Assembly: GCF_000972845.2 (NCBI RefSeq)
Contig: NC_040013.1
Span: forward strand, 558,001 to 622,000
Direction of reading: 5' to 3'
DNA: 64,000 nt
DNA from: Larimichthys crocea
Lineage: Eukaryota > Chordata > Actinopteri > Sciaenidae
The notes beneath the pieces are model-generated. The model was not told the origin of the DNA. It saw only the letters and a list, made by a program, of their open reading frames with translations, and did not search any database. Below are positions 25,901-36,697 of this stretch, in pieces. Made by a program: the position numbers and the translations under genes. Positions within the stretch are counted from its first letter, which is position 1. Every line of letters starts with the position of its first letter.

Positions 25901-28900
25901 AATGTAAATTATTACTGAGTCTGAACCTACACACAGCTTGTGCAACAGGCCCCAGGATCTTAACAGAGAGCACATAAAGGCAGCAGCAGATGACTGGTTG
26001 AGCAGTGAGTGGATCACTGGGGGTAATGAGCTCAATATTTGAGTTTTGCAGTCGCAGAGAATCATTTAGTTATCGAATTATCAAAAACTTGATGCTGCAC
26101 ATGCTGTGTTCGTTTGTTGTCCTTGTGTGAACTCAACTAGCTCAAGAACAGTAGAACTGTAGAAAGGTGAGCGCCCTCTAATGGTGGTCCTCAGAACAGT
26201 GCATGAAGAGGATGTTTGAATAGTGCATATTGTATAAGAAGAAAAGAGAAGATATACTTTATACAGGCACATCATGGAACAGACAGCAGGACTGTGGGCC
26301 ATGCATTATTATATTTAAAATTTTGAATGGATGTTACAGTTAGTGTCCAGTAATATGTTGCAGAGTTCGAGCTACAAACAATATTGCTTGTTTCTATACA
26401 AATGTTTCTATAAATTATATAATAATAATATATTAATATGTTTGTGTCTTTGATTGTCTAGCAAATGGACGATGCAGTGTATACGTTTGAGCAGATCCTT
26501 CACCAGAGTCTGGAGTCTCAGGGTACAGAGGAGCTCTGCAAGACCATCCAGCGCTGCCAGGACAGAGTCATTAAGGTAAATGTTTGAAAAATAATCCATA
26601 AAGAAACAAAGTCTCCTCTATCAATGTGCAAGAAAAGATAATGCAGTACTATCTAAATACAGTTAACTAAATACTGGTAATTTAGTTAAGTGGTTCCCAA
26701 CCTAGCTCTCTTAAAAGGTCATGAAATACATCTGAGGGGTGGTGAGATGATTAATGGGACAGGAAGGAAGCTCCCTTTTTTATGAGCTCATCTATGTTTA
26801 AATAGTGTTTTGCTCTGAAATGTCGAGGAGTAGAAGTCAAAATTAAATGTAAATGTACCAGTACCAGATGTACTTATTTACTTTCCAGCAGTGGTGATGA
26901 ATCTTGTTCTGGTGAAAGGAAGCTGTTCACTGATGGCAAATGTACTGCTTCTTTTTTTGTTGTTGTTTTTTAGAAATTTGATTATGACAGCAGCACAGTG
27001 AGGAAGCGTTTCTTCCGTGAGGCTCTCCTCCAGATCTTCATCCCCTACATGCTGAAGCAGCTCAGCCCTTCCTGTGCCTCGGTGAGTCTCATTCTCTCAT
27101 TATGAAACCAGAAGGATTAACAGACATATATGCATTTGTTTGTGTTCCATCATTGAAAGTCATGGGGAAAATATCCAGCATGTGTTGGCAATGATGTGTT
27201 AGAGTCTATAAGACTCACTAATAGATGAACGACTCCATGTGTGAGACTCGTCACATCCTGAAAGGATGATGTTTGTGAATTAACATGACGAAAAGTTCTG
27301 ACTGTTGTTTTGAACTCTTAGGAGCTGCCGCGCTTCCAGGAGCTGATCTTTGAGGACTTTTCCCGTTTCATCCTGGTGGAGAACATCTTTGAGGAGGTGG
27401 TGCTGCACTCTGTCATGAAGGACATCATGATGGGTCAGTCTGTTTCTACACTCATGTATCACTGTGTCATTGTAGAGTGGATCGGGATGCTGCTTTACTG
27501 GGCTCTGTGGTTAGCCTGACGTCAGACAGAAACTAAACTAAACTCACATTTCTGTCTGACATTGCCTGCACCCTAAGCTGTGGTGGTGGGGATTTGGTTT
27601 TCTCTAACCAATCACTATATGGTTAAGGTCCAACTAGAGATTAGAGATGCTAGAGACCATTTGATATGTGAGGTGCTGTGTGTTCACATCGTGCTGCTCT
27701 GCAATATCCAGACAACAATCTTCATTTGTTTAGCTATTCCTGTTATAGCTCACTGTGTGACTGGCTTAGCTGCTTCAAAGCTATGAAGCCATAGACTGTA
27801 TAAAACATGGACGTAGTATTCATGAATGGGGAACTTAGCTATAGAGACCATGGGGACTTATGGAGACTGACTCACTTCTGTAGCCAGCCTCAATTGGACG
27901 TTTGAGGAACTGCAGTTTTTGGTTGATCTCAAAATAATGATATTGACAAAATAATAAACTTGTTATCCAGCTGCTGTTGACATCTTTAAGACTGGTATCC
28001 ATTTCATTCAACCACATTTGAACCTCTTCTCTCTGTCTGTAGCTGTGAAGGAGGCGGCGGTCCAGAGGAGACACAACCTGTACCGGGACAGCATCGTCCT
28101 CAGCAACAGCGACCCCAGCCTGCACCTACTGGGAGAAAACCCCTCCATCGACTGGGCCAGGGAGTACGGAGGAGACCAGGAGGAGGCGGACTCTACAGGG
28201 GAGGATGTTGCGGGTACAGGCGAGGATGCTGAGGGTGACGCTGAGGTTCAAGGTGAGGAATCTCATAAGAGGAGGAGGATGAAGCAGGTAGTGTCCATGA
28301 TCCAAGTGGAAGGCTCCCCAGTCCAGCCCGAGTCATGTGTAGAAGTGCCTGGCATCAACGATATTCCAGAGGGGGAGGAGGAGGAGGAGGAAGAGAAGGA
28401 CGAGGAGGACGAGGAGAAGGAGGAGGAAAAGGGTGGAGATGAGGAGGAGAGCTCAGATGGTAAAGCTTCTTCTGACCAGAATGAAACTGCAAGTCCTAAA
28501 GCTTCAGAAAACACTCCAGACATGTCAGATAGTTCCATCTCAAAGGAGGAGGAAGAGAAGGAGGAGAAGGAGGAGGAAAAGGGTGGAGATGAGGAGGAGA
28601 GCTCAGCTGGTAAAGCTTCTTCTGACCAGAATGAAACTGCAAGTCCCAAAGCTTCAGAGAAGACTCCAGACCAGTCAGATGGTTACATCTCAAAGGAGGA
28701 GGAAGCTAAACCAGTCAAGCAGGGTAAAGAAGTCCCACTGAAGGTTGAAACTGCCACAGAAAGTGCTTCAGCCATAGAGGAGAGTGTTGAGGGAGAGGAT
28801 AGCAAGCCAATGGTGGAGGAACAAGCACCCTCCATCCAGATGTCAGAGGAGGCGTTACCACCACCACCTCCTTCTGAGGAAATCCCATCTGAGGCTACAG

Positions 28901-29112
28901 ATCCAGAGAACCCCCCAGAGGTGACATCTGACTTCCCCCCACCTCCACACGATGACAGCGGCTTCCAGTCTCCCAGCAGCGAAGGGACGGAGGTAGAGGA
29001 GGAGGAGGAGAAGGTGGCCCCACAGCCGGCAGAAGAGCACTCTAAGGAGAGTGTTGGCACAGCACCAGAATCCGAGACCAAAAGCAGCGACTCTGAGACC
29101 AGAGAGCAGTGA
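3632..29112 (+). CDS. niban2: Niban apoptosis regulator 2 (FAM129B/MINERVA), complete 14-exon gene
   Basis: Niban2 is a PH-domain cytoplasmic and plasma-membrane adaptor linked to growth-factor/MAPK signalling and apoptosis resistance. Exons: 3632-3686, 14716-14846, 15507-15635, 15737-15842, 17033-17200, 21469-21584, 22488-22592, 22993-23155, 23371-23558, 23672-23827, 26462-26575, 26974-27081, 27322-27433, 28043-29112. They join in frame to 2721 nt, predicting 906 aa (human NIBAN2 is about 746). The start MGDVISSHLDEA matches the human MGDVLSTHLDDA and has a strong Kozak context. The PH domain is about residues 63-195, with FPLILWHPYARHYYF near 155-170. The helical core continues to about 585, including VRKRFFREALLQI and LPRFQELIFEDF. 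The extra length is in exon 14, an acidic Glu-rich tail. All introns are GT-AG; the exon 3 donor (GTGCGG) is weak. Intron 1 is 11 kb. Paralogue a or b is not determined. Confidence 0.96.
6060..6620 (-). pseudogene. Tc1/mariner transposase remnant with internal deletion
   Basis: The minus-strand frame at 6612-6220 contains HSPLCEKLQIVQQFKNN followed by ISSSTIHNII, which resembles the N-terminal helix-turn-helix of a common fish Tc1-like transposase. It then passes directly to PPSRLFQGHLCLIPE, which resembles the catalytic-domain segment around PSRRLFQGRPCLFQQD. The DNA between these parts is missing, so this is a deletion derivative. The catalytic aspartate of the QQD motif is not preserved in frame. 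Clear terminal inverted repeats were not found. It is a dead element in niban2 intron 1. Confidence 0.65.
8395..8860 (+). mobile_element. decayed non-LTR retrotransposon 3' end
   Basis: Plus-strand frames interrupted by frameshifts give KLQRITHSAEKAIG and then LPSLQDLYTSRDPEASRK. This resembles the end of fish CR1/Rex-type reverse transcriptase ORFs (the AEKIIG and LPSLEDLYTSR block). It lacks the polymerase motifs and is a truncated relic. The exact family is uncertain. Confidence 0.5.
9642..9764 (+). repeat. dispersed repeat family, copy A left part (split by Tc1)
   Basis: Shares long stretches with copies at 21058, 27818 and 31985, for example TTAGCTATAGAGACCAAAAC and CTGTGAAGTTGGACATTT. 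The copy is interrupted at a TA dinucleotide (9763-9764) by a Tc1 element and resumes at 11342. It resembles a very common teleost dispersed repeat I know by sight. Its class (MITE or SINE-like) is not established. Confidence 0.85.
9765..11341 (-). mobile_element. Tc1/mariner transposon with long IR/DR ends, defective
   Basis: A 1577-bp element bounded by TA target duplications (9763-9764 and 11342-11343). The inverted repeats are about 200 bp. The outer ends CAGGTACTACTCGGAAAATT and its complement match exactly. Inside each arm a second copy of the AGAAAATTAGAATATT motif lies about 175 bp in, the IR/DR layout known from Sleeping Beauty-type elements. The transposase on the minus strand is broken (listed separately). 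The element sits inside an older dispersed repeat in niban2 intron 1. Confidence 0.93.
10060..11016 (-). pseudogene. Tc1 transposase pseudogene
   Basis: Minus strand. It begins MGKTADLTVVQKTII at 11016 and continues through several frames. Recognisable parts are the first catalytic Asp in VLFSDESKF, the second in FIFQQDLAPAHTAK, and the WPANSPDLNP block near the C-terminus. Immediately after the last block the frame hits a stop. A single-base loss explains it, because the ENLWG-like region carrying the third acidic residue lies in the neighbouring frame. At least two frameshifts are needed to read through, so the protein is not expected to be functional. Confidence 0.88.
11342..11420 (+). repeat. 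dispersed repeat family, copy A right part
   Basis: Continuation of copy A after the Tc1 element: CTTCTGGAGCCAGCC then GAGGAACTGCAGTTTTTG, matching the other copies. Joined to 9642-9764 it reconstructs one uninterrupted copy. Confidence 0.85.
14426..14446. repeat. (TG)n microsatellite
   Basis: About 10 TG units in niban2 intron 1. Confidence 0.9.
14847..15506 (+). other. niban2: niban2 intron 2
   Basis: A 660-bp intron with donor GTAACA and acceptor CCCACAG. No repeat or extra exon was recognised. Confidence 0.85.
15843..17032 (+). other. niban2: niban2 intron 4
   Basis: A 1190-bp intron, donor GTGAGG, acceptor after a T-rich tract. It contains one tRNA-derived SINE (16560-16766). The rest is AT-rich with nothing recognised. 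Confidence 0.85.
16544..16782 (+). mobile_element. tRNA-derived SINE with 16-bp target site duplication
   Basis: The body is 16560-16766. The head carries a box A-like GTGTAGTGGGTTAAGC (16571-16586) and a perfect box B GGTTCGAATCC (16634-16644). The tail has CCCCCTCTCTCTGCCCC, AGCTGTCCTATCATTAAAGG and a poly(A) end. The exact direct repeat AAAAATATTTTTTTAC flanks it at 16544-16559 and 16767-16782, which shows LINE-mediated insertion. The tail is shared with the SINE at 42966-43172, but the tRNA head differs. Confidence 0.92.
17201..21468 (+). other. niban2: niban2 intron 5
   Basis: A 4.3-kb intron, donor GTTAGT, acceptor CAATGCAG. Apart from a short CA/TG-rich patch near 20610-20640 and 20910-20970, and repeat copy B near its end, nothing was recognised. 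Confidence 0.85.
21058..21262 (+). repeat. dispersed repeat family, copy B (uninterrupted)
   Basis: The most complete copy in the window, starting near GTTGTCATGAACGGGG and running past GAGGAACTGCAG. At the position where copy A is split, this copy reads GACTGACTCACTTCTGG without interruption, so it serves as the empty-site reference. Confidence 0.87.
21585..22487 (+). other. niban2: niban2 intron 6
   Basis: A 903-bp intron with strong donor GTAAGC and acceptor TTTTCCTTGCAG. Nothing else was recognised in it. Confidence 0.85.
22956..22992 (+). repeat. niban2: (TG)n microsatellite forming the niban2 exon 8 acceptor tract
   Basis: About 17 TG units run directly into the AG (22991-22992) that starts exon 8. 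The usual C/T tract is replaced by alternating T and G. The only T-rich stretch is upstream, near 22930-22955. Confidence 0.93.
23828..26461 (+). other. niban2: niban2 intron 10
   Basis: A 2.6-kb intron, donor GTGACA (weak), acceptor TTGTCTAG. It includes a short AGT/AGC run (24519-24553), a G-run near 24715-24726, and a low-complexity stretch (25460-25770) whose frames are artefacts and which may be a decayed LINE tail. No extra exon was seen. Confidence 0.8.
24519..24553. repeat. (AGT)n/(AGC)n microsatellite
   Basis: About eight AGT units followed by four AGC units, in niban2 intron 10. Confidence 0.9.
26576..26973 (+). other. niban2: niban2 intron 11
   Basis: A 398-bp intron, donor GTAAAT, acceptor after TTGTTGTTTTTTAG. 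No other feature was seen. Confidence 0.85.
27434..28042 (+). other. niban2: niban2 intron 13
   Basis: A 609-bp intron, donor GTCAGT, acceptor CTGTCTGTAG. It contains repeat copy C (27818-27925). The open frame that precedes exon 14 begins inside this intron and is not a separate gene. Confidence 0.85.
27818..27925 (+). repeat. dispersed repeat family, copy C (internally shortened)
   Basis: Starts like the other copies (GGGGAACTTAGCTATAGAGACC), then jumps directly to CATGGGGACTTATGGAGACTG. The middle portion, about 75 bp in copy B, is missing. It ends GAGGAACTGCAGTTTTTGG. Confidence 0.85.
28411..28710 (+). repeat. niban2: 150-bp in-frame tandem duplication in niban2 exon 14
   Basis: 28411-28560 and 28561-28710 are near-identical copies, each 50 codons, in phase with the gene. 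Both encode an acidic run, then KGGDEEESS, GKASSDQNETASPKASE and ISKEEE. Differences are few (for example SSDG/SSAG and MSDSS/QSDGY). The duplication adds 50 residues to the acidic tail. Confidence 0.95.
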
Positions 29113-29758
29113 TGAAATGATTTGTTTTACCATAACTGAATCCGGCCCTGCCTTCATGCTGTTTTTTACCACATCAGTTTTCAGTCTCCGCACCACGTAG
29201 TAATCACTCAGCAGGTTATTTTCACCGAGCAGGGCTCAGGTGCTGTTATCATTTTTTTTAAATATGTTTTTTCTGTATGATTTTCCCTTTCCATCTGACA
29301 GACATACACATGGGAACATATGTTCCGATATACTTTCTCTTCACCTGGTGTAAATGTGAGCACAGTGGACAACCTTGAGTTCATAATGGTGTGTTTAGAA
29401 CATGTGACAAGTTGCAGGAACACCCCAATAGAGGTGCCTTTGGTGAAATCCATGTAAACTGATTTAACTCTCAAGTCTCTCTCATTTATCTACTGCGTGG
29501 CCTTCAATTTGATTTATTTAGAACTTTTGTGAGTGCAAATACAATTTGTGCCGTTAGAAACTCATTTATTGGTGGTTATTCAACCTAACTGGTCAACAGA
29601 AAATAACTTAATGAATGTGGAATCATCTTTTTTTTTTCTGTCTGAAACTTATAATTCATTATTTGTCTCAATGCTTACACTGATGTCTGAAAGACTTGAC
29701 GATTTCTTTTTGTTGGTGGGAATAACACTATTTTATATGAGTTCATCCCTTTAATAAA
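29113..29758 (+). terminator. niban2: niban2 3' UTR and poly(A) signal
   Basis: The first AATAAA after the TGA stop is at 29753-29758, and another is at 29953-29958. Either would give a 3' UTR of about 0.65-0.85 kb. No coding sequence was recognised in the interval. Confidence 0.6.
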
Positions 29759-32439
29759 GACGCCTTGTGTATAATATGTATAAATATGTGTATGGACCAG
29801 TGAACCAGCACACTGTCATTTTACATAATTTTATATCACTTCATCAGTGCCTCAGCTGATCTCTCCACCCCTTTTTATTTATTATTTTGCACCCCCTTTT
29901 TTCTTCTTGACCAACTTTTAGATTTCTTTTACCCTTGTGAAATGTTATTGATAATAAATCATTATTGATTAATTATTATCAGTCTGTCTTTATGGTGTTT
30001 TTGGTTAACACTCAGGATTGTAGGCATATGACTGTTTTCTCTTATGAATTCCATTTTGCACATTGTCACACACAGACGCATATCGTTGATTCACAGGACC
30101 TCCAGGTTTAGAAGTCAGTGTAGAGTTGCACACGGCGAGATTGTTGTGAGAATCAAGTTTTATCTTTGAACTAAAATCTTACCTGGAAACTGACTGAAGA
30201 GAACGTCACTTAGCAACTGAATTTGATTGAATTTTTAGGTATTTCTGGCTTTGCTCACAAAATATTTAGGCTTTTCAACCCTAGAAATACTAACAATAAT
30301 GGCTGCATTCCATTTTGCTGTACCAGTGCAGGGGTTATGGTGTGTTTAGCATTCTGGTTTCTGATTACAAAATGTCTCCCATAATTCTATTAAATTGAAT
30401 AAATATAACTTTTGCTTAGGAACCCAGTTAATAAGTCTGACACTGAAACTTTTAATAATATGTGGATTAATTGACTAAAGAAATGCTTAATTGTTTCCAT
30501 TTGTTATAACATTATAGTTTGACTCATAGATAAACTATAGTGATGCTAAATTATGTTTTGGAAGGATGCTTCTCAGAGAAGCCCGTATGTCATTTTGGTA
30601 TTAACTTTTACTGATGTCCACTGGGAAACAAAAGTATGTTTTATATATAGATTTCATAACATAGACCCTGGTCAATAAAGCTGTCAAAGGTAAACTGTCA
30701 AAGGTAAACTCTCATTAACTATGCTGCATATGATACCATAGTTGCCTCCTGAGTTCAACTCTTCAGTCATTACAATTTGCCTCTCCAGGAGAAGAGCTGT
30801 CCCACCCTCTGCAGATGATCACAGGCAACAACTATGCCAGAGGACATCACACCTTTCACAAGAGATCACTGACCCGGTGCTGGACAGAAACCCCAAAGTG
30901 CTGGGTTAATGTGTAATTGATAAAAGATGGCAAAAGATATGATATGCTGAGCTAAACTCTAAAGTTTATTTGGAAGGTCTGGGCTGGTTTTCACCTCCCT
31001 GCACCTCCAAGAAGCTCAAGTTCTCCATCTACCCATCTCCACAGCTGTCCACAGCTGTAGTATGGCCTAATTCCACCCTGACCATCCACACACCATCTAT
31101 GATATCTGTGGAGGGGTTGAACAGTTTGACTAGTCAGACTGTCTTCCATCTCTGTCTCCCATTGTGGAGTCCAGATCAGCTTGTCTCATATATATCTCAC
31201 ATCTACCCTGTATAATGTATGCAGTTCACCTTTGTGCCACCAGAGAGCACCAAACTATTATCCACGAGAAGAAAGACATTTACCTTGAAAGAGATTCCAT
31301 TGGTGTGCTTCCATGGTCAGTTCACCCAAATTACAAAAAGAAATAAATAAAGTGACTTTACTAGTAGTATTTAGTCATGTGATTTGTCTAGGTTTTGAGA
31401 TAGCTGACTCTGAGCTTTCTGAGTTTGTTTTTGTGCTCTTGTTCACTGGTAGGCTATGTGGTTGAGGGGATGGAGGGAGAGTTTTCTGAGGTTACAGAGG
31501 ACCTGCATCATACAACTTTGTAAAATGATCTGTGCATTCAGCAGAAAACAACAACTGAATTGTGCCAGTTTGACAATTAAATACAAATATAACGACTGTT
31601 GTCATCAATGTCTGGTCAGTGTATGTAGAATACAACCAGGTAACTATTATCCTGCCTGTCCTGCCTCCCTGACCCAACATTTCTAACTGAACTGGCTTTG
31701 TAGTTTCTTACTTATGTGTGAAAAGAGCAAAGCTAACACATACACTGTTCCAGTGTATGAGGAGGACGCCATCCTTTAATAAAGAGGTTCAATAATGGGG
31801 GTGGTATGTGTGTAACAGAGATTCAGAATTGTGATAAATGTTAGACTGCCGATGTATTATAAAAATAAAAAAAAAATGTCATCAATGTGTGTTTGGTACA
31901 GGCTACTGACAGGAAAACTGGACCAATGTCAGATTCAAATGTATGGCCTTGGATTCGCAGACCCCGAGATGGAGCTGCAGGAAAATCACACAGACTAAGT
32001 AGCAACATCCAAGGCTGTGAAGTAAAGCCAACACAGGAAGTACCAAAAACTGCAGTTCCTCGAACGTCCACTTGAGGCTGGCTCCAAAACGTGTCAGTCC
32101 TCATAGGCCCCCATGTTAAAATGTCCAACTTCACAGATCAGGTCATTGGAACATTTGAACAAATTATATTGAGGCTTTAAGTTATAATTAAGAGTGTGGC
32201 AGGCCTCGCTGGAGGCGGTGGATGCAGGACTGCCAAGATGGTGATAGCCGGAGCCACCACACTCTGGGTGGCGTCACAGATACTGCGTCCATGTTTGACA
32301 CTGTCTATGGTGGACTGTGGATGGAGGTGTGACGCATTAGGGCAGCAGAACAGGCGGTCTGCTGCATGGAGGAAGACACTCTACAGACGGAATTAGACTT
32401 CACTACGTGGCGTTGAGTGTTTTTCAAACGTGGGTGTCT
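29759..32439. other. intergenic region between niban2 and npdc1
   Basis: Mostly AT-rich unique-looking DNA. It contains dispersed repeat copy D (minus strand). Short frames around 30970-31346 and 31456-31686 have no recognisable similarity. No exon was supported. Confidence 0.65.
31985..32140 (-). repeat. dispersed repeat family, copy D (reverse orientation)
   Basis: The reverse complement matches the other copies: CTGTGAAGTTGGACATTTTA, then TGGAGCCAGCCTCAAGTGGA, GAGGAACTGCAGTTTTTGGT and GGCTTTACTTCACAG. Confidence 0.85.
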
Positions 32440-32850
32440 TATCTTTAGCAGCACCTGAAGGCAGCACGGAGGGGGCGCAGCGCGCTGACGTCACAGGACT
32501 GACTGTACGTGCCTCTGCTTCAGCTCAGAAGAAGTCACCACGCTCAGTCAGCCAGTTATCACCGTGCATCCATGTTGCATGTCCGCGGAGGAGAGCAGAC
32601 ACCCTGCGGCAAATCCCACAGGAGGCTCCGGGTGCTCGCTGCTGCTGCCCGCGTCGTCTCCTGAACTCTTCGTGCTTTCCTCATTCTTCTCCTTGTTTAT
32701 TTCGCCTTTCTGAGTGTCCTCTCCTCACTGAGCACCGGGGGATGGGGGAATGATCATCACCGACTCCCCTCCGCCGCCTTCTCTTCCTCCTCCTGCTCTT
32801 CCTTCAGTCGGTCTCCGTGTCCCCCGTCAGTCGTCGGAGCTCTGGCCAGG
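32440..32850 (+). promoter_or_regulatory. npdc1: npdc1 CpG-rich promoter / 5' UTR
   Basis: GC- and CpG-rich segment ending at the npdc1 start codon, in clear contrast to the AT-rich flanks. It contains a perfect palindromic cAMP response element (32486-32493) and G/C-rich boxes, with no obvious TATA box. This fits a CpG-island promoter. The transcription start is not fixed by sequence. Confidence 0.6.
32486..32493. promoter_or_regulatory. npdc1: CRE palindrome TGACGTCA
   Basis: Exact full-length CREB/ATF consensus about 360 bp upstream of the npdc1 ATG, inside the CpG-rich segment. Function is inferred from the motif and its position only. Confidence 0.5.
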
Positions 32851-35800
32851 ATGCGGGCCCCGCTGCTCGGCCAGGTTGCGGTGTTTGCGGCCCTGTTGGC
32901 GCTGAGCACCTGCTTGACAGGTAAGGAGCTGCTGCTGCTGTCTGCTGTCATTCATGCACAGGCTGCAGAGGGCCAACAGGACTGTGCACGGCTCCGCTCC
33001 TCATCAGATGATATACATATGATGTCCTGCAGCTGTAGTGTCGCTGCAGGGACTTGCAGTGTCTGTGGTCCTCAGTCAGAAGTAAATAGTGACAGCATAC
33101 TCATTCATCCTCTGTGATGGGATAAATTTCTGTATATTTCCATATTCCCAGAGAGACCTTCACTACCTACGGTACTGTTTGAGTCACTGCTGTGTGATGA
33201 GCAGTGTTTGTTTGTGTTGAACATGTGTAGGAGACAATGCATCCTCAGTCAACAGGAACTGATGGACAGATCAGCACTGTGAAGATGTCACTGTGTTTTT
33301 TCTCTCATATCTGAGATCTGTTGTTACTGTCAGGGTCAGTCCTGTCTGATTTGATAATCAGTGTATTATAAATGATCAACTTAACATCACTCTCTGGTTA
33401 TATAAAAATGTTTTATATAAGAGTAAGCTGAATATCTTTGGGTTTCAAGTTGTTGGTCAGGGAAAAAACAAGTCTATACAATCAGAAAAGAATGAAAAGA
33501 AAATCATATTTATCAACAGGTCGCCTGATCAATGAATTGTTTCATTCATCATCCTTTCTTCACTGAATGTGAAAGTTTCAGCACATAGACAGCTTACCCT
33601 GATGAAGACCTACAGTAATATCTCACTTCTGGTTAATATATTCTGTCTTAATATCACTGTTAAAGTCAGTTGTTAAGAAATCGACAAATATTCTGGTGAT
33701 TTTGAAATAAGTTGTTTCAGACATCCCTTCAGCCTGAAGCTGCAGTGTTTGTATGTGTGTGTCTGTGTGTCGGTGTCTTTGAGCTGTGCTGGTTTCAGGC
33801 TTGTGTGCGGCTGCGTCTGGCTGAGAGACGGCATGAAACAGAAATAACATTAGGCCGTGAGGTGGGAAATGGATGATTCAGTGGCAGAGAAATGGATGGA
33901 ACATGATGTTTTAAGGGCTTGTCGGTCGAAATGCCGGTGTCATAGCTTCGGTTATCGTAGCAGAGGTGTTAGTTGTGGCCTGGTTGTCCTCAGAAACACG
34001 TTCCAGCTGTCAGAGATGAAGAGGTCTGTGTGGAAGTGGTTTGGACATCTCCACAGCGTCACAGTGCAGATTAAGACAAGACGGGAAACACGACAAACCT
34101 TTTCCATCACCTGAAAAAGTCGAGATCAAGCAGAGAGAGACAGAGGTGGAGCAAGATCCTTCTGTAGGTAGATCAGGTGAAATTAAAAATGTATTTTAAA
34201 AAAATACTGATTTGATTCCCCCATTACAACCCCACCCAGCAAAGGACAAAACAAATTAATAAATAAAGAATAATGAAGTCTAAATATGAAACATAAATAA
34301 AGACATTTGAACAAATGAACGGCTCAGACTGAAATCGTCTGATGAAATTGGTGTGTTACATAAAATATCAACACTGTAAATAAATATCAGTATGCAGAAA
34401 ATAATCATGTTCGCTCCACAACAAAGTGAGCGTACAGGACTCTCCACAAACAGCATTTAAACCATCATGTGACACTTCTGTATGACCCTCCACTCCAAAT
34501 GAGCATAATTACCTTTGTTAATGTGTGGTGACACATCCTGATTATTAGCTGATGGGAAGAGTCTGAAATATCATGTGTTACACATCTGCATCAAGGGAAG
34601 CAACACGAAGAAAGAAACTACACTGCACCAATTGAATTTTAGTTTTATTAGACAACTGAAGATAAGAAAACAGAGCAAACAGTGCTGCTGGCTGAGAGAG
34701 AGAGTGAAGGAGGTGGAGCCTGCTGTATGTAGATCGGGGGCCGCTGATTGGACAGGAGGAGCTGGTTGATTAGACACTACATAGGTCATAACAAATGTCC
34801 CTGCACACACAGTAATCCCACGTCAACAAGGCCAGGACTCCATTAAATGTAATGAAATAACACCTAATGCAAAGAGAAACAGCACAGAACATACTGATGA
34901 ATAAAGAAATGTCATAATTAGATCATAAAAACAACACATAATAATAGCTCCACTGACCAACAGGACCTCAGCTCTCTCTGGGTCTTGAACATTAGTCAGA
35001 GCAATGAGCTTAGTTCAAATTCAGTTAAACAGGCTCTGTGAGGTGGAGGTCTGGGCCTCTGGCTTGGCTGCGCTCCCTGATGAGCTGAAACCACGCGTCC
35101 ACTCGGCTATTAAACCACGTAACCTGATTAAGGCCTGTGTTGTGTGAAGATGGCCGCTGATGCTGATGCTGCTGCAGACTCAGCCTGCCGCGTGCTCTGA
35201 CCTGCAGCTCTGCTTTGGTTCACAAACAGCCTTTTCACAGGAAAAAGATCCAAATAAATACAAATATTCATGTTTTGAAGTGAAAATAACTCTAACAGTG
35301 TGATTTTGTGTTAGTATGAACTGGCGTTATTGGACACTTGGCAGAATCACCTGATTTTAGCTTTCAAAGCAGCAGTAAAGGTTTTAGAACAGCACATTTG
35401 GAAAAGCTCTTCTGCTTCATTAGCCTCACTGGCTGCAAGTCTCTGTGGTAATATCTGCCTGGCTGTCACAAGCAGGTTTTCATTTGTGGTTTTGAGTGAA
35501 ATATCAGCATTACATGAAACTTTGTGGATGGATTTGAGTCTGCACAGGTTAACAAGCTTTTAAGGACTAAATCTCCTTTGCCTTTGTCTTATTTTGCTGA
35601 AATACAATAATGTCCAGGTGTTTTTTTAGAACGCCAGCTTGCACCAGTCTTTACCTCCGTGCCCCCACAGTCACTGTGGAGTGGTGCGCCTCAGTTTGAA
35701 TGCATAAAGGCTGGAAGCAAAGGAATGCAGCTGGCCTGGCGCTTACACCTCTAGAGCTTCCTGAATACCAAGATGTATCTTGTTTGTTTCATTTGTACAC

Positions 35801-36644
35801 AAAGAGAAATGTATAGTGGAACTGGAGCTACTGTGTGCTTTAGCATCCCACAGCCACTCTTTGAGGGGGCGGGGGGTGTATTAGCCATACTGAAGCATTC
35901 CTTTAATGAAACAGGAGGTTCTCATACAGTTAAGTGCCTTGGCAGTGGATCAGCATTAACTGTCTCTCTCACTTTGCACGTGTGGCACCTATTAGCGGTG
36001 ATCCTCTCTTACCCCGTGAGATCACCTATAAACCTCTGACCGACAACAACCCCCCATACAGCTCTGAACTCAGGCCAGGCTGTCCGTCTGTTTGTCCTTC
36101 TGGCAGGGAGAGCACAAGAAGCATGCCCTCAATCCACCGAGCTCCTCCCTGGAGACTGCTGCTGCAGTGGTAAATGTCATGATGCTGATGTCCATATGTT
36201 CAAAAAAAGCCATGAGTCAGTTTCTCTGTCAGCTGGTGCACATGTTACACGTTGCAGTGGGGTCATTCTGTGAATGAGTGTGCATGAATGAATGAACCTG
36301 TGTCTCATTTGCTCTTGGGAGCAGTTAGCTCGGTTCAGATGTGTCTGATATGTAACACGGGGCCTCTCATGGCCTTCCTTGGCCTGTAGTTTTCTGGGTT
36401 TTTTTTTTTAAATAGCTATATTTTTTTTTAACTTAACATGCTCGTCGTGGCTCAGGTAGCAGAACAGGAAATCTTAAAAATTATTTGAAATGTCCTTCAA
36501 CACAAGGAGACTGAACATCAAATTGCTCCTGATGAGTTGGCAAGCGCCTTGCATGTGTTTGTGCCTTGATACAACATATCATTTGAAAATATTTGTTCAG
36601 TTTTCATGTTGAATCATTTTGATATAATTAAAAACAATTTGTGC

Positions 36645-36697
<53 letters not shown>

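Noticed and set aside
28263..29196. Long antisense and alternate-frame open frames opposite niban2 exon 14
   Set aside because: These are shadows of a Glu-rich coding exon. The Ser-, Leu- and Arg-rich products follow from the codon composition, and the plus-strand frame matches Niban2.
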